Positions 12,052 through 23,378 of a stretch of DNA of 64,000 nt are shown one piece after another (position 1 is the first letter of the stretch; each line of letters begins with the position of its first letter). The position numbers and the translations under genes were made by a program. Where the stretch lies: positions 81,557 to 145,556 of the forward strand of contig RQTK01000894.1 of assembly GCA_003991915.1 (NCBI GenBank), read 5' to 3'. The stretch comes from Elysia chlorotica (taxonomy: Eukaryota; Mollusca; Gastropoda; Plakobranchidae). The notes beneath the pieces were generated by a model. It saw only the letters and a list, made by a program, of their open reading frames with translations, made no database searches and was not told the DNA's origin.

Positions 12052-12956
12052 TAGATTCTCTCAATCATTATTTCTAGTCACCTTCAGCAAAGCCTATTAT
12101 ACATCGGCTCTAACTAAAAAAAAATCCATGCGCCATCTACTGCTGCTGCAACTGCTGGTTGTTGTGGTACGGGTAAGAATAGAAACATTACACACGATGG
12201 TGATGTTAACGGATTGTCTGATGAGTTGAATAACAATTTTTTAAATCAAAACCCAGACCCTATGTAAGTCGTTTATTAAATCAAACCACGAAGCGATTCT
12301 GGCAAAACTATCGATACTGCCATGCATCATGTTGGCAGTCTTTGTATATAATACGGATTTCGATATAATACACACTTTGAAGAGGCACGCAATCGGCGAG
12401 AGCCAGAATACATAGTACAATAATTATAATGGCACTACAAAGAAGACTTCACTGACACCACTGTCTGAAGTATTGTACAGTCTGGCATTTATCGGACGAG
12501 CAAGGTTGCGCTCAGGATGTAATCTTCGACTCGGATAATGAGTTATGACTTTCCAAAAAATTTTTTTTTTCCGAACAAGTTTCAATAACGTTTGTGATAG
12601 TAAAACTGTGCGCGGCAAATATTTTTTTCTGTTGGTGGGTGTTATTTCTATTTATAATGGGACTGATTAAAAAATAAACTACGACACGGCACAGAGATAG
12701 CACAGAAAATGGGAAATTATAGCGACAGTTTTGATACTGAGATGAGACGATACACTGTCTTGAAGTACCGGTATAGAATACTGTGAATGGTAATTTAATA
12801 TTTGAAAATTCTAACAGTGCGCTAGCTTGATCAACCTTTTCGCTCATCATTATATCATTTTGTATTCTTAGAGCTGCACCATACCTATTTTAAATTTTTT
12901 TGTGCCATGCATATTGATAACCAAGCTCTACTGCGATATTCACATTTAATTGATTA
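12050..12956. other. No recognised feature
   Basis: AT-rich. Frames at 12424-12850 on the minus strand show no family signature. Confidence 0.35.
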
Positions 12957-13254
<298 letters not shown>

Positions 13255-13508
13255 CAGTGCCAGATTTAGGTTGCAAGGGACCCAGGGCTCAGCTCAGGTG
13301 GGGGACCCTTATCCCCTGAAATGATTGGTCTATGATAGGTTTGTTTAGAAATCGTTTTACATGTCGACTGGGTGAGCTCGCAGTTTATTGTTTCACTCTC
13401 AAAAGAAAATTGTAAATTATTTTATTAGGATCAAAAACAAATTTCCATGCGTAGAGTAAGGTTGTTACCACTTATAAATGGTTATAATATTCTAATAACT
13501 ATGTCACG

Positions 13509-13539
<31 letters not shown>

Positions 13540-14339
13540 GTGACCTTGCGGTCAAGCTACTTTATTGATTCTTCTAAGAAAGATCATCTATGATGGCAGT
13601 GCATGTACGACAATTCTAGATCACGGAGAACATCTGGTTTAATGCTCATTAGAGATGGGTTGACAAGTTATTCTTGTTGTTCTTTGAAAAGATCGCTCAT
13701 CGATGCTGTTTGACACTAGGAAAACTAAGTATTATTCAGGGTCAATTTCAACATTTGGAAACGTTTGTTAGATTTATTTATTGAAGATAGACACGCAAAG
13801 GCGTAACTCTGGGCTTATTTCTAACGTTTCTTCTAAACAAAAAAAAAGATGTTTAGAAACTGTGTAAACTGGTCCGACTCAGATTGTGATAACGTTTGTG
13901 AAAGATGAATACACTAGTATCTGTTTTAATCTCTATATCAGATATTATTGAAGGCATCTAAAGGGCAAGACGAGTGATAATATCTGATTGCGATTTTTAT
14001 ATACTCTAAAGTTGTTAGGAACTGATCTATAAACGGAATAAATTCCTCTACGCTCTCATTATTACAGTGGCTACCGTAACCAAGAGGTGTTCCCCTTACC
14101 TTGGAATGCCTCTGCCTTATTTTCGAAACCATATGAAATGGCACGGACAGTTCCATACCATTTTCCCATAAAAGTTGGAGCATGTCACGTATGAAATCAA
14201 TAAAATTATTTCATTCAAACCGCGCCGTGGTAGGCTACATTATCAATACATGTATTCAAATGTATGATACACCTGTATGTTATGCCCATCAGCTTCACAC
14301 GTATTTAATCCTTCCCATCTTGCTCATCTCTTTTTCGTT
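13255..14339. other. No recognised gene; poly-T at 13509-13534
   Basis: This stretch holds a 26-base T run and otherwise AT-rich DNA. It lies beyond the 3' break of the retroelement at 14340-17761. No second LTR was found here. Confidence 0.4.
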
Positions 14340-14919
14340 TCAGGGAGTTCTTGCCGCAAATTTGAGAACAAAATCATGACAGTAATTTATAAGTTCAAGA
14401 AAAGACCTAACTTCCTTCTTCGTCTCCGGCCTTGGGGCATCTCTGACCTTGGCCACATTGTTGCCCTGAATAGTAATGGTAACTCTTCCCACCCTATGTC
14501 CGACGAACTTGACTTCTGATGACGCAAGCATGCACTTGCTCGATAATCGATACATAACAGATTCTTCTTGACAAGTGCTGCATATGGGGAAATACTTTTT
14601 CTTATAATCCCCATATCTTCCATGGTCTCTAGCTTCTGTCGTAAGGGATGCCGCATTGCATATTGGATATTGTATGGCTGTTGATCTACCGGCTTGTTCG
14701 ATACGATTTTCAGCTAAAGATGCACTGCCAGGCAGATCTGTAAAGGTGTGTCGATACTCGTTCGCTACACTTTTGACTCGTGTAGCTTGGTCTATAGATA
14801 ACGAATGTCCAAACTGGAGTTCAATGAAGGATTTTTTCTGCGCCCAATTTCCTAGATCTGCAAAATCACCTAGACACTCTGTATCATCAGCTTTTTCCTC
14901 CATTGTACTTTTTAACTAA
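14340..14919 (-). pseudogene. Reverse transcriptase remnant (N- and C-terminal pieces)
   Basis: It begins with a leader of this family (FTDLPGSASLAENRIEQ). In the neighbouring frame it reads METMEDMGIIRKSISPYAA-like residues, then a jump to EVKFVGHRVG and RPETKKEVRSFLELINYC. The latter is the thumb/connection region. The catalytic palm is deleted, so the element cannot reverse transcribe. Confidence 0.8.
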
Positions 14920-15219
14920 TCCGTTGCACATACGGTGTCGTCGCCGACTGTGTCATCCCAAAAAGTCGGTTTACTTCTTTCATGCATTCAGACATAAACT
15001 GAACGGCTTGATTACTTAGAATTTCTCCGGGACACCCAGACGAGAGTGTAGACTGACGAGTGCCTCTGCCACTTTTTCTGCATCTATCTTCTTCAACGGC
15101 ACAGCTTCTGGATATCTAGTCGCATAATCCACTAATGTCAAAATTTATCAATGCCCATATTCACAAGGCGGATGGATCAGTCCAACCAAATCAACAGCAA
15201 CTGTCTTGAAAGGAACATC
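14920..15219 (-). pseudogene. Integrase catalytic core remnant
   Basis: It reads VPFKTVAVDLVG, then ILTLVDYATRYPEAVPL and KVAEALVSLHSRLGVPE, the hallmarks of a gypsy integrase core. The first catalytic Asp remains in VDLVG. In the shifted frame, the second Asp context reads ILSNQAVQF, with Asn in place of Asp. Stops are numerous. The core ends abruptly into the RT leader. Confidence 0.8.
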
Positions 15220-15321
15220 CACTGCCAGTACACTTTGAAATGGCACCCGTGGTGTTTAACACTTGTGCACTGTTTTCTGTCATTACATTACAAGATCGGC
15301 AATATCGTGTAGCATCTCATT

Positions 15322-15786
15322 CTACGCCAGGACAATAGACAATACTTGTGACGTCCGTAGTTCCGTCGATGCCTTGATGTCCTCCTGTAATGGATCATGC
15401 GCCACCGATATCACATAATTTCGGAGACTAGCAGGTAACACAACCTGTCTTATAATGCCCCCTTTCTTATTGTCTCTGTAGACAACTCCACGTCTCCGCT
15501 TGAAATGTAGTTTTCCCTCATTACCCTTGGAGTCCGTAGCTCTTGCCGTCTCCTGAATCACCTGGTCTTCACTTTTAAGCTTGATTAGTTCAGTACGGTC
15601 AATCCCCGCGTGCCTCTCCCTTTCAGGCACCTCCAACGCCCTGGGCTTTCCTTCCTTCCTAGCTTGAGCACGCGTTGTTACTGCTCCAACCACCATACTA
15701 GTATCCGGATCTTCATGATTCCTTGCTCCGTCGACGTTTCCGATTACTAGATCAAAGATGGATTTTGGGATGTACAGAGCCTTCAC
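15322..15786 (-). pseudogene. Protease-integrase linker and integrase zinc-finger remnant
   Basis: The linker has AVTTRAQARKEGKP, the typical region after the protease. GVVYRDNKKGGIIRQVVLPASL then VISVAHDPL is the H2C2 zinc-binding domain of integrase. The frame fails at the end of this domain. Confidence 0.78.
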
Positions 15787-15857
15787 GCTTCCAGTCAGGT
15801 AAGGGGTCAGTACGTTGACCCAGGCTTCCTCAGCCGACAGCGTCGTATTGTCGATTC

Positions 15858-16133
15858 TTAAAACGTTGACCCAGGCTTCTCAGCCCAGTTATTGTCGATT
15901 CTTAAAATTGGACACGTTCTTCCAGTTAGTTGTTCGTCACTAATTAATTCTCGACGTACCAATGCGTCATCACAGCCGGTATCTCTCAACACATCAACAG
16001 GCTTGTCTTCCACAAGACCTTTCGTGATAGGCAACCTGAGTTTGTCTTCCGGCATTGCGTCGCCACAAACTCCACAATTGGTTACTACTGGAACCCTCTG
16101 TCCACAGTTTATTCTGACTCTTGTTGCTTTCAT
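15858..16133 (-). pseudogene. Retroelement aspartic protease remnant
   Basis: After a degraded CCHC-like stretch, the frame reads PVDVLRDTGCDDALVRREL. The DTG triad in this context is the active site of gypsy-type proteases. Downstream, the sequence ACGTTGACCCAGGCTTC occurs twice (15812 and 15861), a small duplication at the protease end. Confidence 0.75.
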
Positions 16134-17126
16134 ACTTGGTAGGTCTGCTGTTAGCTTGAGTTTTTGTTTTTTTACTGCTTAGCTGCATATTTCCCGCTGT
16201 CAAAAACGTATCTGCTTCCTTTGACAGTTCATTCAGGGATTTCAGCCTTTTCTCTTTTAAGTGGACTGACAAATCTGCGGGACTAACATCCATGAACTGT
16301 TCTCTAACAAACACATCTCGAAGATCTTCATACTCCTCTTTCGTCTCCGACAGCTTTATCCATCTCTCAAGATAAGATTTGAGCCTCACCCGAACATGCT
16401 AGGAGTTTCTCCTTCCTCCGGTTTGCACTGACGAAACATCCATTTTCATCCATGATGATGGGTGCAACATCCATCTTCAGTCAGGTTGTACCGCTTCTGC
16501 AATGCCAACTTGGTGCTCTCATAAACTTTAGCCTCCTGTTGACAATCTACAGAAACAGTACAGAGCGCGCCTAGTCAACAATGAAGATAAATTATAAGAT
16601 CATTTCTCTATTGGCCACAGACTAATCTCTGCAAATCTTTCAAACCGTAAGAGCCCACTGTCCAAGTCAACCTTTTGGTCAACAACATAAAAAGACGGTC
16701 ATTTGGTAATTTGGAATTCCGCGTGGTTGTACGTGTTGCTGAGACATTACTCCCACTATTTGATTGTAGGCGCATTTTCTCAAGTTCGAATTGGCGCTCC
16801 CTTTCTCGTTCAGCACGTTCAGCCTCTTTTTCTTATTGGCGGTCAATACGCTCAGCCTCTTGTTGTCGCTCCATACGTTCAGCCTCTTGTTGTCGCTCCA
16901 TACGCTCAGCCTCTTGTTGTCGCTCCATACGTTCAGCCTCTTGTTGTCGCTCCATACGCTCAGCCTCTTGTTATCGCTCGATACGTTTAGCCTCTCTTTC
17001 TTCCTTCTCTAACTGCCGATAGTCCTGTTGTTCGTTCATTTGTTCTCTAATATACTTTCTTCTTTCATCTCCAGTGAGCTTTAAAGCGTCCGCCTCCGTG
17101 GCATATCTTGGCAAACTTTTCGACAT
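15994..17126 (-). pseudogene. Gag remnant of the Ty3/gypsy-type element
   Basis: An ATG at 17126 opens MSKSLPRYATEADALKLTGD. A highly charged coiled coil with a 9-residue repeat (EAERMERQQ) follows, then a globular Gag region (SYLERWIKLSETKEEYEDL, VREQFMDVSP near 16389-16270). Several in-frame stops, for instance near 16973 and 16831, and frameshifts disable it. Gag would package the element RNA. Confidence 0.8.
16853..16987 (-). repeat. Five 27-bp tandem repeats in gag
   Basis: Units 16853, 16880, 16907, 16934 and 16961, each 27 bp, encode EAERMERQQ on the minus strand. They differ mainly at a silent C/T. The last unit is degenerate. The in-phase period lengthens the coiled coil. Confidence 0.95.
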
Positions 17127-17284
17127 GATCAGAATTGGATGTCAAATCTTGAAAATTCAAATTTAGATCTAATAATGTTATAGATCTACCGACATTTTAA
17201 TCCAAAAAGGGAGGTGTTCTTCGAAGTGCAATCACGATTCTAATAATCTAGATCTAGATTTAAAAGTAACCACAAACGTAATCA

Positions 17285-17302
17285 ATCCCGCAACGAGCCC
17301 CA
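17285..17302 (-). other. Primer-binding site, tRNA-Pro-like
   Basis: Minus-strand TGGGGCTCGTTGCGGGAT lies next to the LTR end. It closely resembles the complement of the 3' end of tRNA-Pro, with a few differences. Confidence 0.6.
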
Positions 17303-17446
17303 GTTTTGTTGATCCGACGTAGTTGGTCTCTGTTGTAGATCAGTTGTTGAATAATTATAATTCACGTAGAATTGGACATACTATCTTATCAACATTAACA
17401 AAATAAAGATTACTAAAAATCCTTTGAAGAAACGCAATAGTTTAAC

Positions 17447-17452
17447 TTTATT
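17447..17452 (-). terminator. LTR polyadenylation signal
   Basis: Minus-strand AATAAA, downstream of the TATA box inside the LTR. Confidence 0.5.
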
Positions 17453-17666
17453 AATTAAGGCCCTGTCTGAGGGTTAAGAATACAACTCAAGAATGTCTTG
17501 ATCTAAATCAGTATTTGAAAATCAACTCGATCTGAAATGGATCGCAACAAGAGCAACATAACAACGCTCACTATGGCAGAATTTTACGACACGATCTGAA
17601 GTATTATCACTCTTGTCTCTACAAAAAATATCAATCAATCTTCTTCCACTCTACCGCGCTCTGCTC

Positions 17667-17675
17667 TTATATATA
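17667..17675 (-). promoter_or_regulatory. LTR TATA box
   Basis: Minus-strand TATATATAA about 90 bp into the LTR, followed by a GC-richer stretch where a start site would lie. Confidence 0.55.
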
Positions 17676-17761
17676 CAAAGCATATATCTAGATCTAGAAA
17701 TTTCTAGCCCTAATTAGCTATGTCCAGAAAACCTGAGAAAGGTCCGGAGTCTAAGCTTACA

Positions 17762-18127
17762 TAATAATTTATACTTCTACTCGCCCCCTCTTTCTTGAGT
17801 GCACCCCATTTTAGGGAATTTCCAAAAGTTTGAAACAGAAGCTGTGTCGATCAACACAAAAGATGCCAGCTCTGATGGGAAAATACTAATTAAACTTCGA
17901 ATAGTTTCTAGTAGTTTATCCAAGCCGATGTAAGCCGATTTGGTGACACTACTACGCGCAAGCAATGCCATACAAACAGTTTAAGACACATGTTTCGAGT
18001 TTGGTCTTTTGATTTTTGGGGAAATAGCATTGTACTTTATGATTTTGCCTAATGTCTTTTTCAAATTTATAAAAGATATTTACCAGAAAAGAAAACACTT
18101 CGATGTGTAGCTGACTAAGCAAGAGCC
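17762..18127. promoter_or_regulatory. 5' flank of the SLC7 gene
   Basis: 366 bp separate the retroelement LTR from the SLC7 start codon. No TATA box or clear initiator was seen on the plus strand. The 5' UTR and start site presumably lie here or further upstream. Confidence 0.3.
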
Positions 18128-18638
18128 ATGGATAAAGTAAGTTCGAACGGTGGGATCGCCAGGAAGGAGTTCGGCAAGAAAACCGGCTCCTGTGAAAAAT
18201 CAAGTTCAGGTGAAATAGTTATCGAGATTGTAAAACTTGAAAGGTCTATTACATTTTTCGGTGTCATTGCAATTCTGATTGCCAACATTGGACAGACGAG
18301 CATTTTCATCACTCCAACCATGATCCTGCGCTTCACGGGTTCCCCCGGAATGAGCATAATCATCTGGATGGTCGGCGGAATAATGCAAGCTTTCATTGCG
18401 TTCTGTGCAGTGGAGGTGACACTCATGTTAAACAAAGCTGGGGGACCCTACTATTTTATCTACTACACTTTCGGAGACATGGCTGGATTTGTCTTCATGT
18501 GGGGCTATGTGATCTTCGTGTCTGGGCCGACGTGGGCGCTGGGGGCGTACACCACCAGCCTGTACGCTCTGTCCGTCTTCTACACAGGCTGCGAGCCGCC
18601 AAACTTCCTGGTCAAGCTGGTGGCGCTCTGGCTCATGG
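18128..18638 (+). CDS. SLC7 gene exon 1
   Basis: Residues 1-170 plus one base. It carries the N-terminal tail, TM1 with the altered QTSIF motif, TM2 (GSPGMSIIIW), TM3 and TM4, and Cys155. The donor is ATGG|GTAAAG. It is unusually long for one exon in this gene. Confidence 0.92.
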
Positions 18639-21600
18639 GTAAAGTAGTTAGAATTTCCTTATGGTCAATAATCTTAACAATAATTGTGAATACTTTATGT
18701 CTTTAACAGTTTTATTTAGATAAAAATGAGAAAACAAAACTAGGCAATTTCCTTAAAAAATGATGCGTCCACGTATTTTACACAAGGTTTCAGCACTTTA
18801 TTAGATAGAATGCTTAACCTATAGTCTCCGGTTTAACGTAGTTCGATACCTGTAAGAAATAACGTTATTTCATTTTGTGCTGTATGATTAAATGAGTGGG
18901 AAAAGGAAATTAAAACGTAGGAATAGTTCTCTAAGGGCTGGATAGTAGGCTTATTATTACAGACACTGCTTATATTTGATGCTCTTTTTTGTTCAGTAAT
19001 GATAAACTGTAAAACTAATGTCACGATAGTTATACTAGCCCAGTTCTCTCACAAAAAACTAACGTCTTGGAGCTTATATTCTCCTACTCAATATTGTTCT
19101 GTTCGAAGATTTAGACTATGGGTTTTTTAAAATCAACTTCGTATATTCAAAATGTCATTTTTGTTTTTATAGTTTGGCCTTTTTTAATCTATAGGTACAA
19201 ACATAATTTTTAGTGAAGATATTATTTTATTTTCACATGAGATGCTAACTTTTTACATTATTTTGTACTATTTGTTTTTGTATTTCTAGTTTCTCTGATG
19301 GCCCTGAACTGCACGCACATGAAGCTGATCACCAGCATCCAGTCCCTGCTGACATCGTGCAAGTTGTTAGCCCTGACCGTCATCATCACCATCGGCCTAA
19401 TCTTCGTGCCTTCAGGTAGTGTTTGTTTTTGTTGCGTGACGCCCACGTCGGCAATATATAGGCTATATTGTGGACGGGCCCCAAGACTGACGTCTAACAA
19501 TTTTACGTGCTGCCACACACAAGGCAGGGCGGAGAGACCTGGACTCCTGTCTCAGCTGGTCACATTATACTGACACTGAACTTAACCGGACGGGTGGCGG
19601 ACGAAATCGGACAAATACATTTTTGATCGTGGGACTCTAACCGCAGCCCTTCCGATCTGGAGACCAACCTTCTACCACTTGAGCGAATTCCGATCAGGTC
19701 CCAGATACGTTTAAAGACTTCATGCCTTAAGTTAACTGGAGCCGTACTTATTAGGGGTCGTAAACAAGGCCTAAAAACTGACGAAGTTTGTAGTAATTTT
19801 TTACGCACACTAAGCTGGTATTCATGGCAAACTTTTTACGTCAGTTCGTAGACTTAACTTAAATTTCAGACGTAGGTTACTTCTGACTTGTACGCCCACG
19901 CATTGGCATTAGTGCTTCATACCCTATTCATGTTCCATCAAACTAGAATACTTACGTTTACGGACACTCGGCGCTACTGTGAATCGAACAAAGGGAGAAA
20001 GGGTTTGGGACAAAGAGAGAGAGAGAGAGGGAGAGAGGGAGANNNNNNNNNNNNNNNNNNNNNNNNNNNNNNNNNNNNNNNNNNNNNNNNNNNNNNNNNN
20101 NNNNNNNNNNNNNNNNNNNNNNNNNNNNNNNNNNNNNNNNNNNNNNNNNNNNNNNNNNNNNNNNNNNNNNNNNNNNNNNNNNNNNNNNNNNNNNNNNNNN
20201 NNNNNNNNNNNNNNNNNNNNNNNNNNNNNNNNNNNNNNNNNNNNNNNNNNNNNNNNNNNNNNNNNNNNNNNNNNNNNNNNNNNNNNNNNNNNNNNNNNNN
20301 NNNNNNNNNNNNNNNNNNNNNNNNNNNNNNNNNNNNNNNNNNNNNNNNNNNNNNNNNNNNNNNNNNNNNNNNNNNNNNNNNNNNNNNNNNNNNNNNNNNN
20401 NNNNNNNNNNNNNNNNNNNNNNNNNNNNNNNNNNNNNNNNNNNNNNNNNNNNNNNNNNNNNNNNNNNNNNNNNNNNNNNNNNNNNNNNNNNNNNNNNNNN
20501 NNNNNNNNNNNNNNNNNNNNNNNNNNNNNNNNNNNNNNNNNNNNNNNNNNNNNNNNNNNNNAGAGAGAGAGAGAAAGAGAGAGAGAGAGAAAGAAAGTTA
20601 TGCTTATAATATCTAATGTACTGTTAACCCAATGTACCGTTAATCCAGAACAAATTTCCCTTGAGGATCAATGAAGTTTATCTTATCTTATCTTATCTCA
20701 CCTTATTCTGTGGTGCAAAATGTCTCTTTTTGCAACAGATATTATTTTATTTGTGACGAGCTTTAGTTGATGATTTCAAACTGAGGGATAAGTTAGGTTG
20801 GATGGATCAAACTTATGAATCAAAACTTTGGATTTCTAAAGACCTAATAAATTTAAATCAACAAACCAAAGGTTTATGACCCAAGCTGAAGAACTTGGTC
20901 ATAAAGTAGCATTAGTATTGACACTTCCGAGACTGTTTTAAAAGGGCTAAAGGTTTTTTTTCCCTTTTCATAAAGACTGATAGGAAGTTACCATCACTTT
21001 AACAAACAATGAAAAGAGGAGCAGATATAAATTTACAATCTTTCAAGGGAACCACAGTCACACATGTAGAAATACCGAAATTTTAACGGCTTAAGAAAAT
21101 CCATCCGAAAACTTTAAGCTCAGCGGTTTGTACACCATATTCTCACGCCGTACCGAGCAGAAATAAAAACGGGATTACGCCTGTTGTAATAGAAAATCTT
21201 TGTAAATCAAGGGGCTCAGCGAAAAGGTTCTATAAACACTTATTATTTACACAATATGGTATTTATATACAAGAAAATAGAAAATTCTATTTTCGCATTA
21301 AAGAAAATGTCAATCTAGTGTTTTATGGACTTGCATCAAAAAGGGGGAATGTAAGCTAAAGATCCCTTTGATTTTATATTTGACACAATTAATGAACAAG
21401 CTATCTCCTAAATAGAAACTAAATTGCACCATCTCCATGCACCTCTGAAAAACAGTAAAACCTGTGTTTTTGGTTTAAACCCTAAACCTATGCTACCCGT
21501 TATAAATTATCTTACACACCCCTGCAAAGAACCTCAAACTGGTATGTGTGACGTCACCAATTTTCGTTTAATGTGCAACTAATGCGCTGATGATAAAGAT

Positions 21601-22127
21601 TTGTGCAACTAATGCGCTGATGATAAAGATTTTAAAGAACATAATACTGCATACATTTTCAAGTTTAAAAACACAAATACCCATACAAAAATGAGTATAC
21701 TAGGTGCCTACACATATCAAACAATTGAAACACAATTATATCATCCCACTATCATGACAAAAAATTTACTCTTCATAAAATTTTTAATAGATATACAAAT
21801 AGACTATATTCACAGAAAAGTCTTATGCAAATGTTAGACTCATACTGAGAAGAAAGTAGGCAAACAATGTGACTACAAAGCCATAGATATGTATTAAATC
21901 AACTGTGATGTAAAGCTATTGAGAGGCCAATACTACAACTGCCAGTATTTCCTCAATAACGAGCTGCTTTCAAAACCAATTTAACTAAAACATCAAATGG
22001 ATTTGAACCATTGATAGATTTGTACCTCTCTCTAAGCAAAATATAACACGTCCTTAAAACAACACAAATGGAGCGAAAAAAATATAAACATAAACCACAT
22101 TATGGAACTTATGGATACCGGTAATTG

Positions 22128-22210
<83 letters not shown>

Positions 22211-23346
22211 GAGAGAGAGAGAGAGAGAGTGAGAGAGAGAGCGGTAATTACGACTTGATTCGATATACGGGTCTACGTGTGATTTACTTGGCGTGTCTTG
22301 TAAAATCCAAAGAAAAAAACTGTTTTGACATCGATAACTAGCCATTTCTATCCCCAAAACACGTCTCCGCCTATTTGGGCATTGAGGAGTCAAATACTTT
22401 GAAGATACATAAGTGTTTTGTCAGGCGATGTAGCCTGTTTTTAGAATTATTTTACCCTTTACAGCGCACCTTACCGCAAAAATACATTTCTTTGGATTAC
22501 TTTTCTCACTGTAATTACATAGCTTGTTTACCGAATATCACGATCACTGTTCCAGAACAAAACGTCCGAAGGCTTCTTAGGACTCAGTTGACGACCAGCA
22601 GACTATTTTGACTAACAGAGCTGTTAAAAACGTTGTTGCAAAAAATGATAGTGTACGGACGTTCATATTATTTACAGTGACCATTTAAGCTCTACGAGCT
22701 ATAATTATGACCAGTCCTCGATCGTTACTTCTTTTTAGTAGAAGATGATGATGAAGGAAAAACCTAAACATTTAATTTCGGTACTTTTATATTCATATCT
22801 AGATACAGAATAAATTGACGTATTAAACTAAATTTTTGCTGCATCTAGCCATTGAGATTTAAAAAAAAATTGAAATATGTTTCAGGTCATTTGAAACAAA
22901 TAACTGTGTCTAATAGCTCGATGGCTCAAAATGACACAATGGACATTAAGGAGAAAGATACGCAAAATGTATTGGCCACACGAGAAAAAGTCAACTCGAA
23001 AATTTGACAAGAAGAGGAAGGCTTGGTGGAAGCAGGCGAAGACCGAGGAGGAAAGTCTGAAAAACATCAAGATTGGATGAACATGAGAACACCATCGGGG
23101 ATGCTGAAAGAGAAGTTTGCAGAAAGGGCCCAAAGATTCAGATGAAAGGTTCAAGAATCCAAATTCACTTTTTTGTCCCTTAACAGTAACTTTTTTTTTA
23201 TAGAGCAATATATACAAACGACGGCAATATACCTTTTACCACTTATTCCTCACTAAAATAGTTTTCATAATTATCCATGTGTAAACAATATTAAGTCTAT
23301 TTCTCCACCCTCTTTCTTTCCCTGTCTCTGTCTCTGTCTCTCTCTG

Positions 23347-23378
<32 letters not shown>

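Larger units (their letters stand above)
14340..17761 (-). mobile_element. Decayed Ty3/gypsy-type LTR retrotransposon, integrase before RT
   Basis: Reading on the minus strand, the order is LTR (17761-17307), tRNA-Pro-like primer-binding site, gag, aspartic protease, integrase zinc finger, integrase core, then reverse transcriptase, where the element breaks off. All coding parts carry stops and frameshifts, and the IN-RT junction is shortened. RNase H, most of RT and the 3' LTR are missing. The IN-before-RT order is unlike standard Ty3/gypsy elements and matches the Gmr1-like group. It lies upstream of the SLC7 gene and in the opposite orientation. Confidence 0.88.
17307..17761 (-). repeat. 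5' long terminal repeat (455 bp)
   Basis: Bounded by TG...CA. On the minus strand it starts TGTAAGCTTAGACTCCGG, contains a TATA box and an AATAAA signal in the expected order, and ends 4 bp before the primer-binding site. No partner LTR is in the window, so the boundaries rest on internal signals only. Confidence 0.7.

Noticed and set aside
13255-13330. CAGTGCCAGATTTAGGTTG..., resembling the end of a hAT-type transposon
   Set aside because: No second terminal repeat or target duplication was found; the resemblance is too short.
19888-20674. Frames of over 200 codons spanning the gap
   Set aside because: They consist mostly of N and GA repeat.
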